A stretch of DNA of 64,000 bases from Ferrovibrio sp035304305 (GTDB lineage Bacteria > Pseudomonadota > Alphaproteobacteria > Ferrovibrionales > Ferrovibrionaceae): the NCBI RefSeq assembly GCF_035304305.1, contig NZ_DATGQG010000156.1:11725-75724 (forward strand), given 5' to 3'. Under the pieces are notes generated by a model, which saw only the letters and a list, made by a program, of their open reading frames with translations, did not search any database and was not told where the DNA came from. Within the stretch, counting starts at the first letter, position 1. Every line of letters begins with the position of its first letter. The translations under genes were made by a program, and so were the position numbers. Shown piece after piece: positions 16,623 through 25,399 of this stretch.

Positions 16623-17612
16623 TCAGATCAGGCCGGCGAGAGGTGACGAAGGATCCGCGTAGCGCCGCTTGGGCATGCGGCCGGCGAGATAGGCCAGACG
16701 GCCTGCCTCGATAGCCAGCTTCATGGCGCGCGCCATGCGGATCGGGTCCTTGGCTTCGGCAATGGCGGTATTCATCAGCACGCCGTCACAGCCCAGTTCC
16801 ATGGCGATGGCCGCGTCCGACGCGGTGCCGACGCCGGCATCCACCAGTACGGGAACCTTCGCATTCTCGATGATAATGCGGATATTCACGGGATTCTGGA
16901 TGCCGAGCCCGGACCCGATCGGCGCCGCCAGCGGCATGATCGCGCAGGCACCGAGGTCTTCCAGCTTCTTCGCCGCGATCGGATCGTCGGCACAGTAGAC
17001 CATCACGTCGAAGCCTTCCCTGACCAGCAGCTTCGTTGCTGCGAGGGTCTGCTCCATATCGGGATAGAGTGTCTTCTGGTCGCCGAGCACTTCCAGCTTG
17101 ACCAGCTTCCAGCCGCCCGCCTCGCGGGCGAGGCGCAGGGTGCGCACGGCATCCTCGGCGGTATAGCAGCCGGCGGTGTTCGGCAGATAGGTGTAGCGCT
17201 TGGGGTCGACGTAATCGACCAGCATCGGCTGCTTGGGATCGGTGACGTTGACACGCCGCACCGCGACGGTGACGATCTCGGCGCCCGACGCCTCGATCGC
17301 GAGCCGGGTCTGCTCGAAATCCTTGTACTTGCCGGTACCGACCAGCAGGCGCGAGCGAAAGCGCCGGCCCGCTACCTCGAAATAGTCGTCCGCGGCCGGG
17401 TCCAGCGGAGCATTGCCGCCGCCGATGAAATGCACGATCTCGATCTGGTCGCCGCTGGACAGCCTGGTGCCCGGATAGGCGGAGCGCGGCACGATCTCGC
17501 GGTTGAGCTCGATGGCGATTTTGCGCGCATCCAGCTCCAGAGCCGCAAGGAGCTCTGCCACCGTGTTCGCGCCCGTCACTTCGCGGGTTTCGCCGTTTAT
17601 CGTCAACTGCAT
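16623..17612 (-). CDS. thiG: ThiS-ThiG fusion (sulfur carrier + thiazole synthase)
   Basis: 329 residues from the ATG at 17612; the frame is open for 99 more bases, but the ThiS N-terminus MQLTINGETREV defines the start. Residues 1-66 are a complete ThiS ubiquitin-like fold ending in HFIGGG. Residues 75-329 are ThiG: RSRLLVGTGKYKDF, VRRVNV, LPNTAGCYTAEDAVRTLRLA, LEVLGDQKTLYPDMEQTL, DDPIAAKKLEDLGACAIMPL and VDAGVGTASDAAIAMELGCDGVLMNTAIA. ThiG builds the thiamin thiazole from deoxyxylulose phosphate, dehydroglycine and ThiS thiocarboxylate. The fusion places the normally free ThiS diglycine inside the chain. No TPP riboswitch is visible upstream and no other thi gene is beside it. Confidence 0.93.
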   Translation of the reverse strand: MQLTINGETREVTGANTVAELLAALELDARKIAIELNREIVPRSAYPGTRLSSGDQIEIVHFIGGGNAPLDPAADDYFEVAGRRFRSRLLVGTGKYKDFEQTRLAIEASGAEIVTVAVRRVNVTDPKQPMLVDYVDPKRYTYLPNTAGCYTAEDAVRTLRLAREAGGWKLVKLEVLGDQKTLYPDMEQTLAATKLLVREGFDVMVYCADDPIAAKKLEDLGACAIMPLAAPIGSGLGIQNPVNIRIIIENAKVPVLVDAGVGTASDAAIAMELGCDGVLMNTAIAEAKDPIRMARAMKLAIEAGRLAYLAGRMPKRRYADPSSPLAGLI

Positions 17613-17783
17613 GCCTGACCCCTGTACGCACCTTATAGACCCGGCAACAGATGGGGTCCGAAAGGCGCGCCGACAATAGAGCCCGGTACCCTGCGGGAGC
17701 AACCCTTTCATTGGTCTAAGGTCGCATGGAGCCTTTGTAAGCTCCCACGTTTGCAGCTAAAATCCGACGAGGGGAGGAGTCTC

Positions 17784-18422
17784 ATGCTGCTGTACGGGTA
17801 TTTTCGATCTTCAGCCGCCTATCGGGTCCGGATCGCGCTGAACCTCAAGGGGCTGGCCTACGACCATCGCTTCATCCATCTGCAGAAGAACGACCAGCTG
17901 GGCGATGATTTCGCACGGCTGAATCCGCAGCAGCTGGTGCCGGCCCTGGTCGAGGGGGACCATGTATTCACCCAGTCGCTGGCGATTATCGAGTATCTCG
18001 AAGAAACCCACCCGGAACCGGCGCTGCTGCCCGGAGATGCGGCGGAACGGGCCCGAGTGCGCGCGCTGGCGCTGGCGATCGCATGCGATATCCATCCTCT
18101 CAACAACCTTCGCGTGCTGCGTTACCTGACCCGCGACCTCGGGATTTCCGAGGAAAAGAAGGACCAGTGGTACCGTCACTGGGTCGAGACCGGCCTGCAG
18201 GCGGTGGAAAAGCTGCTGACCGGCAGCCCGGCCACCGGGCGGTTCTGCCATGGCGACACACCAACCCTAGCCGATATCTGCCTGGTCCCGCAGGTGGCGA
18301 ATGCCCGCCGCTTCAAGTGCGACCTGTCCGCCTGTCCGACCGTGGTGCGCATCGACGCCGAATGCGCCAAGCTCGACGCCTTCGCCAGGGCCGCCCCCGA
18401 TCGCCAGCCGGACGCCGAGTAG
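17784..18422 (+). CDS. maiA: Maleylacetoacetate isomerase (zeta-class GST)
   Basis: 212 residues from the ATG at 17784, which has GGGGAGGAG upstream; an earlier in-frame start is less likely. Isomerises maleylacetoacetate to fumarylacetoacetate with glutathione, between hmgA and FAH. The zeta GST signature SSAAYRVRIALNLKG stands at residues 8-22, NPQQLVPALV and FTQSLAIIEYLEETHP follow, and the C-terminal GDTPTLADICLVPQVANARRF fits. It is on the other strand from, and about 2.4 kb away from, the rest of the tyrosine pathway. Confidence 0.95.
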   Translation: MLLYGYFRSSAAYRVRIALNLKGLAYDHRFIHLQKNDQLGDDFARLNPQQLVPALVEGDHVFTQSLAIIEYLEETHPEPALLPGDAAERARVRALALAIACDIHPLNNLRVLRYLTRDLGISEEKKDQWYRHWVETGLQAVEKLLTGSPATGRFCHGDTPTLADICLVPQVANARRFKCDLSACPTVVRIDAECAKLDAFARAAPDRQPDAE

Positions 18423-18426
18423 CGCA

Positions 18427-19452
18427 ATGGCGCAAGGCAGCGGAAAGCGGGCGGGGCGGCCTGGCCTCTGCCTGCTGCTGGCCGGACTGCTGGTGTCCGT
18501 GGCCGGCGTTGCACAATCCCAGGAGATGCGGTACCTGCGCATCGGCACCGGCGGCCAGAGCGGCACGTATTTTCCCGTCGGCAGCCTGATCGCCCGGGCA
18601 ATCAGCGACATACAGCGCGGACCGGACTGCGCGGAGGAGCGCTGCGGTGTGCCCGGCCTGGTCGCCGTCGCCCAGATCTCCAACGGCTCGGTGGCCAATG
18701 TGGCCGCGCTGCAGGCGGGCGAAATCGAGATGGCGCTGGTCCAGGCCGATGTCGCCCACTGGGCCTATGAGGGGAGCGAGATTTTCACCGCTCAGCCGCG
18801 CCACCGGCGGCTCCGGTTTGCGGCGCATCTGTATTCAGAAGCCATGCAGATCGTCGTCCGTCGTGACGCCGGAGTGGAGTCGCTGGCCGATCTCCGCGGC
18901 CGCCCGGTCGCGCTGGACGAACCCGGTTCGGGGACCCTGATCCATGTCCGCAACCTGCTGCAGGTGCACGGTTTGCGGGAGGCCGATACGCGGCCCGTCT
19001 ATATCAAGCCTGATCTTGCCCAGGCCCGCATTGCTGCCGGCAGCCTCGATGCCTTCTTCATCGTCGCCGGCTGGCCGACAAAGGCGGTGAGCGAGTCCCT
19101 GGCCAGCGGGTATGGCGCATTGCTTGCCATCGGACGCGATCGCGTGGAGCAGCTTGTCAGAACCAACCCGTTTCTGACGCCGGGCACGATTCCGGCGGAA
19201 GCCTATGACGGGTCGCCCGCCATCCCCTCGGTCATGGTGGGTGCGCACCTTCTGGTGCGCGCCGATCTGCCGGACGCAGTCGTAACGGCGCTGCTGGAAC
19301 AGATGTGGAGCGAACGCGGCCTTGCCATTCTGCGCGGCGGCCATCTGCGCGGCGCCGACATCCGCCTGGATTCCGCGCTCAGCGGGCGCAGCGTTCCGCT
19401 CCATGACGGCGCGCGCGCCTTTTATGCCAAATCCGGCCTGCGGATCGACTGA
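18427..19452 (+). CDS. TAXI-family periplasmic binding protein
   Basis: 341 residues. The signal peptide is at 1-31 (GLCLLLAGLLVSVAGVAQSQ). The mature start RYLRIGTGGQSGTYFPVGS is the TAXI hallmark. SNGSVANVAALQAGEIEMALVQ, the segment VALDEPGSGTLIHVRNLL and the late VMVGAHLLVRADL also match. TAXI proteins normally deliver substrates such as glutamate or other acids to fused TRAP permeases. No permease gene is near; instead a histidine kinase starts in the overlap TGATG. This suggests a sensing role, with the binding protein presenting ligand to the kinase. Confidence 0.88.
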   Translation: MAQGSGKRAGRPGLCLLLAGLLVSVAGVAQSQEMRYLRIGTGGQSGTYFPVGSLIARAISDIQRGPDCAEERCGVPGLVAVAQISNGSVANVAALQAGEIEMALVQADVAHWAYEGSEIFTAQPRHRRLRFAAHLYSEAMQIVVRRDAGVESLADLRGRPVALDEPGSGTLIHVRNLLQVHGLREADTRPVYIKPDLAQARIAAGSLDAFFIVAGWPTKAVSESLASGYGALLAIGRDRVEQLVRTNPFLTPGTIPAEAYDGSPAIPSVMVGAHLLVRADLPDAVVTALLEQMWSERGLAILRGGHLRGADIRLDSALSGRSVPLHDGARAFYAKSGLRID

Positions 19453-20876
19453 TGCCCGTGCGGTTCGACCGGCGCCATATCACCATCGCGGTTGTTCTTA
19501 TTGCTGTCGCGGCGGTCGGTGTTGCCGCCTATCTGCAGAACACGCTGACGTCCGTTGCGCGCAATCTGCCCCTGACGCTGATCGAGCAGGAGCGCGATGC
19601 GGAACAGGTGGTGCGCGAGATCTCGAATCTGGCATGGGCGATCGAGTTGCGGCGCCTTGATCCGGGGGCGGACAGTCGTGATCGGGTGGCAATGCAGATC
19701 AGCCGCGCGCGCGACCGGGCCGACGCCCTGCGGGCCAATTACAATCTCGACAACATGATCGGCGCCGCCAGCATGCATGCGGTGGCCAACCCCGCGCTGC
19801 AGGACATCACGCTCTGGTTCGAGCAGGGCGTTCCCGGCCAGGCGCCGGACTCGGCGGCCGTGCAGCATCTGATGCTGCAGCGGGCGCGCGACGCGGAGGT
19901 GCGACTGTCGGCGCTTCTGGAGGAGTCGCGGGCCACAACGCGCGACATGCTGCGCACCCAGGAGCGCCGGCTCGACCGCTTTGCCGACGGTGTCGGCATG
20001 CTCACCGCCTTCACGGCGGCGCTGCTTCTGGTCATGGTGCTGCTGCTGTTCCGGCAGCGCCGCGTCCTGGAGCTGAAGGAACGCGCGGAACTCGGTGCGC
20101 TGGCGGCGAAGCGTGCCGCCGAAGAGGCGAACCGGGCGAAATCGGAATTCCTTGCCAATATGAGTCATGAGCTGCGCACGCCGCTGAACGCCATCATCGG
20201 CTTCTCGTCGATCATCAAGAACGAGATGCTCGGGCCGGTGACCGTGCCGCGTTACCGCGAGTATGCCGAGGACATCCATGCCAGCGGCGAGCATCTGCTG
20301 GCGATCATCGGCGATATCCTCGACCTCTCGAAGGTGGAGGCCGGCAAGTTCGAGCTGGTGGAGGAGGATTTCGACGCCGACGAGATCATGCTGGTGGCCG
20401 GCCGGCTGGCCCGTGAACGGATCGAGGAGCAGGACACGCGGCTGGAGATCCTGCTGCCCGAGCAGCCGATCCGGCTTCATGCCGACCGCCGCGCGCTGCT
20501 GCAGGTGCTGATCAACCTGACGAGCAACGCGGTCAAGTTCACCCCGCAGGGAACGGTCGTGCTGTCGACTGAGCTGACCGAGGGCGGCGGCTTTGCCTAT
20601 GTGGTGCGGGACACCGGCATCGGCATGACGCCGGCGCAGGTCAAGATCGCGCTGCAGCCTTTCGGCCAGATCCAGAATGCGCTGACCCGCAGCCAGTCAG
20701 GTACCGGCCTCGGCCTGCCGCTGAGCGACCGGCTGGTGCGGCTGCATGAGGGTTGGCTGGGCATCCAGAGCGTGTCCGGTGAGGGAACCCGGATCAGCGT
20801 TCATCTGCCGCCCGCCCGTGTGATCACCGTTCAGCCGCCCAGTGCCTCGAGTGCACCCGGCAGTTCGGCGAAGTGA
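19452..20876 (+). CDS. Membrane sensor histidine kinase coupled to the TAXI protein
   Basis: 474 residues. Transmembrane segments lie at about 11-28 and 183-200 and enclose a helical periplasmic domain of about 155 residues. A coiled linker leads to HisKA with the phospho-acceptor His239 in FLANMSHELRTPLNAI. The ATPase domain has the N box at INLTSNAVKF (Asn359), DTGIGM at 387-392 and GTGLGL at 417-422. No response regulator is adjacent. Its start overlaps the TAXI stop by one base. Its last 46 bases overlap the end of gph on the opposite strand; the final 20 residues after the ATPase fold are low-complexity. Confidence 0.92.
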   Translation: MPVRFDRRHITIAVVLIAVAAVGVAAYLQNTLTSVARNLPLTLIEQERDAEQVVREISNLAWAIELRRLDPGADSRDRVAMQISRARDRADALRANYNLDNMIGAASMHAVANPALQDITLWFEQGVPGQAPDSAAVQHLMLQRARDAEVRLSALLEESRATTRDMLRTQERRLDRFADGVGMLTAFTAALLLVMVLLLFRQRRVLELKERAELGALAAKRAAEEANRAKSEFLANMSHELRTPLNAIIGFSSIIKNEMLGPVTVPRYREYAEDIHASGEHLLAIIGDILDLSKVEAGKFELVEEDFDADEIMLVAGRLARERIEEQDTRLEILLPEQPIRLHADRRALLQVLINLTSNAVKFTPQGTVVLSTELTEGGGFAYVVRDTGIGMTPAQVKIALQPFGQIQNALTRSQSGTGLGLPLSDRLVRLHEGWLGIQSVSGEGTRISVHLPPARVITVQPPSASSAPGSSAK

Positions 20877-21499
20877 TCGATCAGCCGGTCCGCTCCCAGC
20901 TGATGGGCCGGAATGCGCGTATAGCCGAAACTGACGGCGACGCTGGGCAGACCGGCTGCCTTTGCGGCGTCGATGTCATTGGCTGAATCGCCCACCATGG
21001 CGGCCCACTCTACCGGCTGGCCGATTTTCTCGAGAGTGCCGCGCAGATGGCCCGGATCGGGTTTGCGCACGGGCAGGCTGTCGCCGCCGACGATTGCGGC
21101 AAAGAAGCCGCTCAGGCCGAGCTGATCCAGCAGCGAGCGGCTGAAATGCTCGTACTTGTTGGTGCAGACCGCCAACAGATAGCCGCGCTCGGCCAGTTCG
21201 GCGAGGCAGGTCGTCACGCCGGGAAAGGGGCGGCTCCTGTCGGCCAGATTGGCTTCATAGCAGGCAAAGAAGTCGGCCATGGCGGCCTCGAACACCTCGG
21301 CCGGGGGCTGGCCGCCGGTGGTCTCGAAACCGCGCTCGACCATGACCCGGGCGCCGTCGCCCACCATCTGCCGGATGGCGTCAAGGCCGACGGCCGGCCG
21401 GCCGGCCCGCTGGAGCGCGTAGTCGGTGGCTGCGGCCAGATCCGGTGCGGTGTCCACCAGCGTGCCGTCGAGATCGAAGAGTATGGCTTTACGGATCAT
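20831..21499 (-). CDS. gph: Phosphoglycolate phosphatase (HAD superfamily)
   Basis: 222 residues. HAD motif I is ILFDLDGTLVDTAPDL (nucleophile Asp in DLDGT), motif II is AVCTNK, motif III the Lys in RKPDPGHL, and motif IV VGDSANDIDAAKAAG. The C1 cap domain lies between motifs I and II, as in Gph. It removes phosphate from 2-phosphoglycolate formed by DNA repair or oxygenase side reactions; HAD specificity is not certain from sequence. It is divergent from glmU, and its C-terminus overlaps the histidine kinase end. Confidence 0.85.
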   Translation of the reverse strand: MIRKAILFDLDGTLVDTAPDLAAATDYALQRAGRPAVGLDAIRQMVGDGARVMVERGFETTGGQPPAEVFEAAMADFFACYEANLADRSRPFPGVTTCLAELAERGYLLAVCTNKYEHFSRSLLDQLGLSGFFAAIVGGDSLPVRKPDPGHLRGTLEKIGQPVEWAAMVGDSANDIDAAKAAGLPSVAVSFGYTRIPAHQLGADRLIDHFAELPGALEALGG

Positions 21500-21621
21500 G
21501 GTTACAATTGGTAAGACCCTGAAACAGATGGAAAAACCTTTTTACTTCCGTTCCCGCCCGCGGGAATGACACTCTCCGCCGCGCGAGGGGTGATTCGCGC
21601 CTTCATACACGGAACCGGAGC

Positions 21622-22956
21622 ATGACGAAACCAGGTGTAGCTGTCGTCGTATTGGCCGCGGGGCAGGGCACGCGCATGAAGTCGCGGCTGCCCAAGGTGC
21701 TGCATCCTGTGGCCGGGCTGCCGATGCTGCGCCATGTACTGAATGCCGCTGCCGCACTCGGGCCCGAGCATGTCGTGGTCGTTATCGGCCGTGACCAGGA
21801 GGATGTGGCCAGGGCGGCCGCTCCGGCCATTACCGCCATCCAGGATCCGCCGCGCGGCACCGGCCATGCCGTCATGGCGGCGATGCCGGCCCTGCAGGAT
21901 TTCAGCGGCGATGTCATCGTGATCTTCGGCGATACGCCGCTGCTGACGCCTGAACTGCTGACCCGCCTGCTGGCGGCGCGCCGGGCGGACGGAAATCCGG
22001 CGGCCGTGATCGTCGGCTTCACGCCGGAAGATCCCGCCGCCTATGGCCGTCTCATCACCGCCGACGGTGCGCTGAAGAGGATTGTCGAGTTCAGGAATGC
22101 CAGTGCGGAGGAACGCGCCGTGCGGCTCTGCAATGCCGGACTGATGGCCATTGACGGCGCCCGCCTGCCAGCCCTGCTGGAAAAGCTCAGCGCCGAGAAT
22201 GCCCAGGGCGAATACCTGCTGACCGACATTGTCGAGCATGCCAACGCCCGCGGCTGGACCTGCCGCGTGGTGGAGGCCGATCCGGTCGAGGTCATGGGCA
22301 TCAACAACCGCGCCGAACTGGCGGTGGCCGAAGCCGCCATGCAGCGGCGCCTGCGCGAGCGCGCCCTGCTGGCCGGCGTCACCATGGTGGCGCCCGAGAC
22401 GGTATTCCTGCAGGCCGACACGGTGTTCGGCCGCGACGTGGTGATCGAGCCTTTCGTGATCTTCGGCTCTGGCGTCACGGTCGGCGACAATGTCACCATC
22501 CTGGGCCACAGCCACATCGTCGGCGCGCGCATTGAGGCCGGCGCCACGGTCGGCCCTTACGCGCGGCTGCGTCCGGGCGCCGAGATCGGGCCGGAGGCGC
22601 ATATCGGCAATTTCGTCGAGGTGAAGAAGTCGCGCATCGAGGCCGGCGCCAAGGTCAATCACCTGACCTATATCGGCGATGCCCGCGTCGGTGCCAAAGC
22701 CAATGTCGGCGCCGGCACGATCACCTGCAACTACGACGGTTTCGGCAAGTATCACACCGATATCGGCGCCGGCGCCTTCATCGGCTCGAATTCGGCTCTG
22801 GTGGCGCCGGTGAAGATCGGTGACGGCGCCATGGTCGCCGCCGGCAGCGTGGTGACGAAGGACGTTGAGGCCGACGCTCTGGCGATTGCCCGCGGCCGCC
22901 AGGAGAGTGTCGCCGGCTATGCCGCGCGGTTCCGCGCAGCCAGAAAGAAGAGTTAA
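21622..22956 (+). CDS. glmU: Bifunctional UDP-N-acetylglucosamine pyrophosphorylase / glucosamine-1-phosphate acetyltransferase
   Basis: 444 residues. The N-terminal uridyltransferase has VVLAAGQGTRMKSRLPKVLH and FGDTPLLTPELL; NNRAEL closes it near residue 230. The C-terminal half is a left-handed beta-helix of hexapeptide repeats with the acetyltransferase region LRPGAEIGPEAHIGNFVEVK, NHLTYIGDARVG and CNYDG. It makes UDP-GlcNAc for peptidoglycan and LPS. It is 11 bp upstream of glmS, whose product feeds the same pathway, and starts a long rightward run. Confidence 0.96.
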   Translation: MTKPGVAVVVLAAGQGTRMKSRLPKVLHPVAGLPMLRHVLNAAAALGPEHVVVVIGRDQEDVARAAAPAITAIQDPPRGTGHAVMAAMPALQDFSGDVIVIFGDTPLLTPELLTRLLAARRADGNPAAVIVGFTPEDPAAYGRLITADGALKRIVEFRNASAEERAVRLCNAGLMAIDGARLPALLEKLSAENAQGEYLLTDIVEHANARGWTCRVVEADPVEVMGINNRAELAVAEAAMQRRLRERALLAGVTMVAPETVFLQADTVFGRDVVIEPFVIFGSGVTVGDNVTILGHSHIVGARIEAGATVGPYARLRPGAEIGPEAHIGNFVEVKKSRIEAGAKVNHLTYIGDARVGAKANVGAGTITCNYDGFGKYHTDIGAGAFIGSNSALVAPVKIGDGAMVAAGSVVTKDVEADALAIARGRQESVAGYAARFRAARKKS

Positions 22957-22967
22957 GGAGAAAGCGT

Positions 22968-24794
22968 ATGTGCGGAATTGTCGGCGTTGTGGCAACGCGG
23001 GACGTGGTGCCGTTGCTGGTCGACGGCCTGAAGCGCCTGGAGTATCGCGGCTATGATTCCGCCGGCATTGCGACGCTGGGCAAGAACGGCGCGATCGAAC
23101 GGCGTCGCGCCGAAGGCAAGATCGCAAAGCTGGAAGCCCGGCTGAGCCAGGAGCCGCTCGATGGCCTGATCGGCATTGCCCATACCCGCTGGGCCACCCA
23201 TGGCGCGCCGAACGAGGAGAACGCCCATCCGCATGCCACCGAACGCGTGGCGCTGGTCCATAACGGCATCATCGAGAATTACCGCGAGATCGCCGAGGAA
23301 CTGCTTGCCAAGGGCCACCGGTTCTACAGTCAGACCGATACCGAGGTCGCCCTGCGCCTGATCGACCAGTATCTGGCAGAGGGGAACGATCCCCAGCAGG
23401 CGGTGCAGGCGGCGCTGAACCGTTTTCGTGGCGCCTTCGCGCTCGGCATCCTGTTTCACGGCAAGGAAGACCTGCTGATCGGCGCCCGCCGGGGCGCGCC
23501 GCTGGCGGTCGGTTTCGGCGACGGCGAGATGTATCTGGGTTCCGATGCGCTGGCGCTGGCGCCGCTGACAGGCAGGATCGCCTATCTCGAGGAAGGCGAC
23601 AGCGTCGTCCTGACCCGTACCGACGCGAAATTCTTCGATCAGGACGGCAAGCCGACCGAGCGCGCCATCCGCCCGACGGCGATCAGCGGCGCGATGATCG
23701 GCAAGGGCAATTACCGCCATTACATGCAGAAGGAGATCTACGAGCAGCCGGCGGTGATGGGCGATACCATCAACACTGTCGTCAGCCCGACCGACCGCCT
23801 CGTGCATCTGCCCGATCTGGGTATCGACCTGGCCAAACTTTCGCGCATCACCATCGTTGCCTGCGGCACGTCGTATTACTCGGGCCTGGTGGCGAAATAC
23901 TGGCTGGAACGCTATGGCCGTATCGGCGTCGAGGTCGACGTGGCATCCGAATTCCGCTACCGCGAGGCGCCGGTCGATCCGAACAGCCTGTCCATCTTCA
24001 TTTCACAGTCGGGTGAAACGGCCGATACGCTGGCTGCCCTGCGCTACGTGAAGAACAACGGCGGCCGCACGCTGGCGATCATCAACGTGCCGGAAAGCAG
24101 CATGGCACGCGAGGCCCATGGCTGCCTGCTCACCAAGGCGGGACCGGAAATCGGCGTCGCTTCGACCAAGGCCTTCACCTGCCAGCTGGTGACGCTGGCA
24201 GCCTTCAGTTTGGCGGTGGCGCAGGCCCGCAAGGTGATGCAGGCGGAGGAGGCTGCCCGGCTGATGGCGGCGCTGATCGAGGTGCCAGCCCATGCCGCGG
24301 AGGTGCTGAATCACGACGACGACCTGCTCGCACTGGCGGAAAAGATCATGGACGCCCGTGACGTACTCTATATCGGCCGCGGCCCGTGCTTCCCGCTGGC
24401 ACTGGAAGGGGCTTTGAAGCTGAAGGAAATCTCCTATATCCATGCTGAGGGCTACGCCGCCGGCGAGCTGAAGCACGGTCCCATTGCGCTGATCGACGAA
24501 GGCGTGCCGGTGATCGTGATCGCGCCCAGCGACGCCCTGTTCGAGAAGACGATCTCGAACATGCAGGAGGTGATGGCGCGTGGCGGCAAGGTGATCTTCA
24601 TGTCGGATCGCAGGGGCTTCGGCCATATCGACGAGCGTACCTTCGCGACCGTGGAGCTTCCCGAGGTGGATCCTTTCGTGGCGCCGATCCTCTACGCCAT
24701 TCCGGTGCAGCTGCTCGCCTATCATGTGGCCGTACTGAAGGGGACCGACGTGGACCAGCCGCGCAACCTGGCGAAATCGGTGACGGTTGAATGA
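22968..24794 (+). CDS. glmS: Glutamine--fructose-6-phosphate aminotransferase
   Basis: 608 residues. Cys2 after the initiator (MCGIVGVVAT) is the N-terminal nucleophile of the glutaminase domain; THGAPNEENAHPH and NGIIENYREI follow. Two SIS domains carry CGTSYYSGL and ISQSGETADTLAAL, and the C-terminal tail PRNLAKSVTVE is the family's conserved end. It forms glucosamine-6-phosphate. Its stop overlaps the phosphatase start by 4 bases. I see no glmS ribozyme in the 11-bp gap to glmU, and none is expected in this group. Confidence 0.97.
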   Translation: MCGIVGVVATRDVVPLLVDGLKRLEYRGYDSAGIATLGKNGAIERRRAEGKIAKLEARLSQEPLDGLIGIAHTRWATHGAPNEENAHPHATERVALVHNGIIENYREIAEELLAKGHRFYSQTDTEVALRLIDQYLAEGNDPQQAVQAALNRFRGAFALGILFHGKEDLLIGARRGAPLAVGFGDGEMYLGSDALALAPLTGRIAYLEEGDSVVLTRTDAKFFDQDGKPTERAIRPTAISGAMIGKGNYRHYMQKEIYEQPAVMGDTINTVVSPTDRLVHLPDLGIDLAKLSRITIVACGTSYYSGLVAKYWLERYGRIGVEVDVASEFRYREAPVDPNSLSIFISQSGETADTLAALRYVKNNGGRTLAIINVPESSMAREAHGCLLTKAGPEIGVASTKAFTCQLVTLAAFSLAVAQARKVMQAEEAARLMAALIEVPAHAAEVLNHDDDLLALAEKIMDARDVLYIGRGPCFPLALEGALKLKEISYIHAEGYAAGELKHGPIALIDEGVPVIVIAPSDALFEKTISNMQEVMARGGKVIFMSDRRGFGHIDERTFATVELPEVDPFVAPILYAIPVQLLAYHVAVLKGTDVDQPRNLAKSVTVE

Positions 24795-25399
24795 GTGTTC
24801 TTGAGCGTGGACTTCTGCCGTTCCGTCTGAGCATCTGCGGCGTCGCCGAGCTGCACCAGTTTGCCGGCGATGTCACCCATATCCTGGGCATTCTCGATCC
24901 CGGCACCCCGGAGCCGCAGTACCAGCTGTTCCATCCCAGGGCCGTCTGTACCGGTTTCCGTTTCTACGACATCGTGCTGGATGAGCCGGAACGGGCGATG
25001 CCGAGCGAGGACAACGTCGCCGCGATCCTGGAAGTGGGCGAGCGTCTGGCGGGAACCGACGTGAACCATCTGCTGGTCCATTGCTTTGCCGGCGTGTCGC
25101 GCTCCACCGCTGCGGCCGTTACCCTGATGACCCAGCGCAATCCCGGTCGCGAGGCTGAGATCTTCGAGGCTCTGGGCGACATTCGGCCGCGGGCCTGGCC
25201 CAATTCGGCGATGATCGCCCATGCCGACCGGCTGCTGGGCCGGGCTGGCGCGCTTGTCGAAGCGATGCGGTTGCACCACATTGCTGTGGCGCGCCGCTAT
25301 CCCGAGGTTCGGACTCTGATCTCCAGCGTCGGTCGCGGGCATGAACTGCCTGTCGAAGAAGCTGCGCCGGAGAGCAAGGAAGGACCTGGACGGGCATGA
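24791..25399 (+). CDS. Tyrosine/dual-specificity phosphatase-like protein
   Basis: 202 residues with the Cys-x5-Arg phosphatase loop HCFAGVSRST (Cys98, Arg104), preceded by a beta strand as in the PTP fold. FRFYDIVLDEPE (about 57-68) could supply the general-acid Asp. PRAWPNSAMIAHADRLLG after the loop is typical of a group of small alphaproteobacterial phosphatases. The target (protein, nucleotide or inositide) is unknown. The last 25 residues are polar. The gene overlaps both neighbours by ATGA (glmS before, gor after), so translation is coupled. Confidence 0.82.
   Translation: MSVLERGLLPFRLSICGVAELHQFAGDVTHILGILDPGTPEPQYQLFHPRAVCTGFRFYDIVLDEPERAMPSEDNVAAILEVGERLAGTDVNHLLVHCFAGVSRSTAAAVTLMTQRNPGREAEIFEALGDIRPRAWPNSAMIAHADRLLGRAGALVEAMRLHHIAVARRYPEVRTLISSVGRGHELPVEEAAPESKEGPGRA

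Noticed and set aside
16623..17612. Sequencing frameshift joining separate thiS and thiG genes
   Set aside because: The frame is continuous with a sensible linker and no leftover stop or start codon, and such fusions occur in related bacteria.
17613..17783. TPP riboswitch upstream of the thiS-thiG gene
   Set aside because: The conserved CUGAGA and the GGGU/ACCUGAUC-type core are absent on the strand of the gene.
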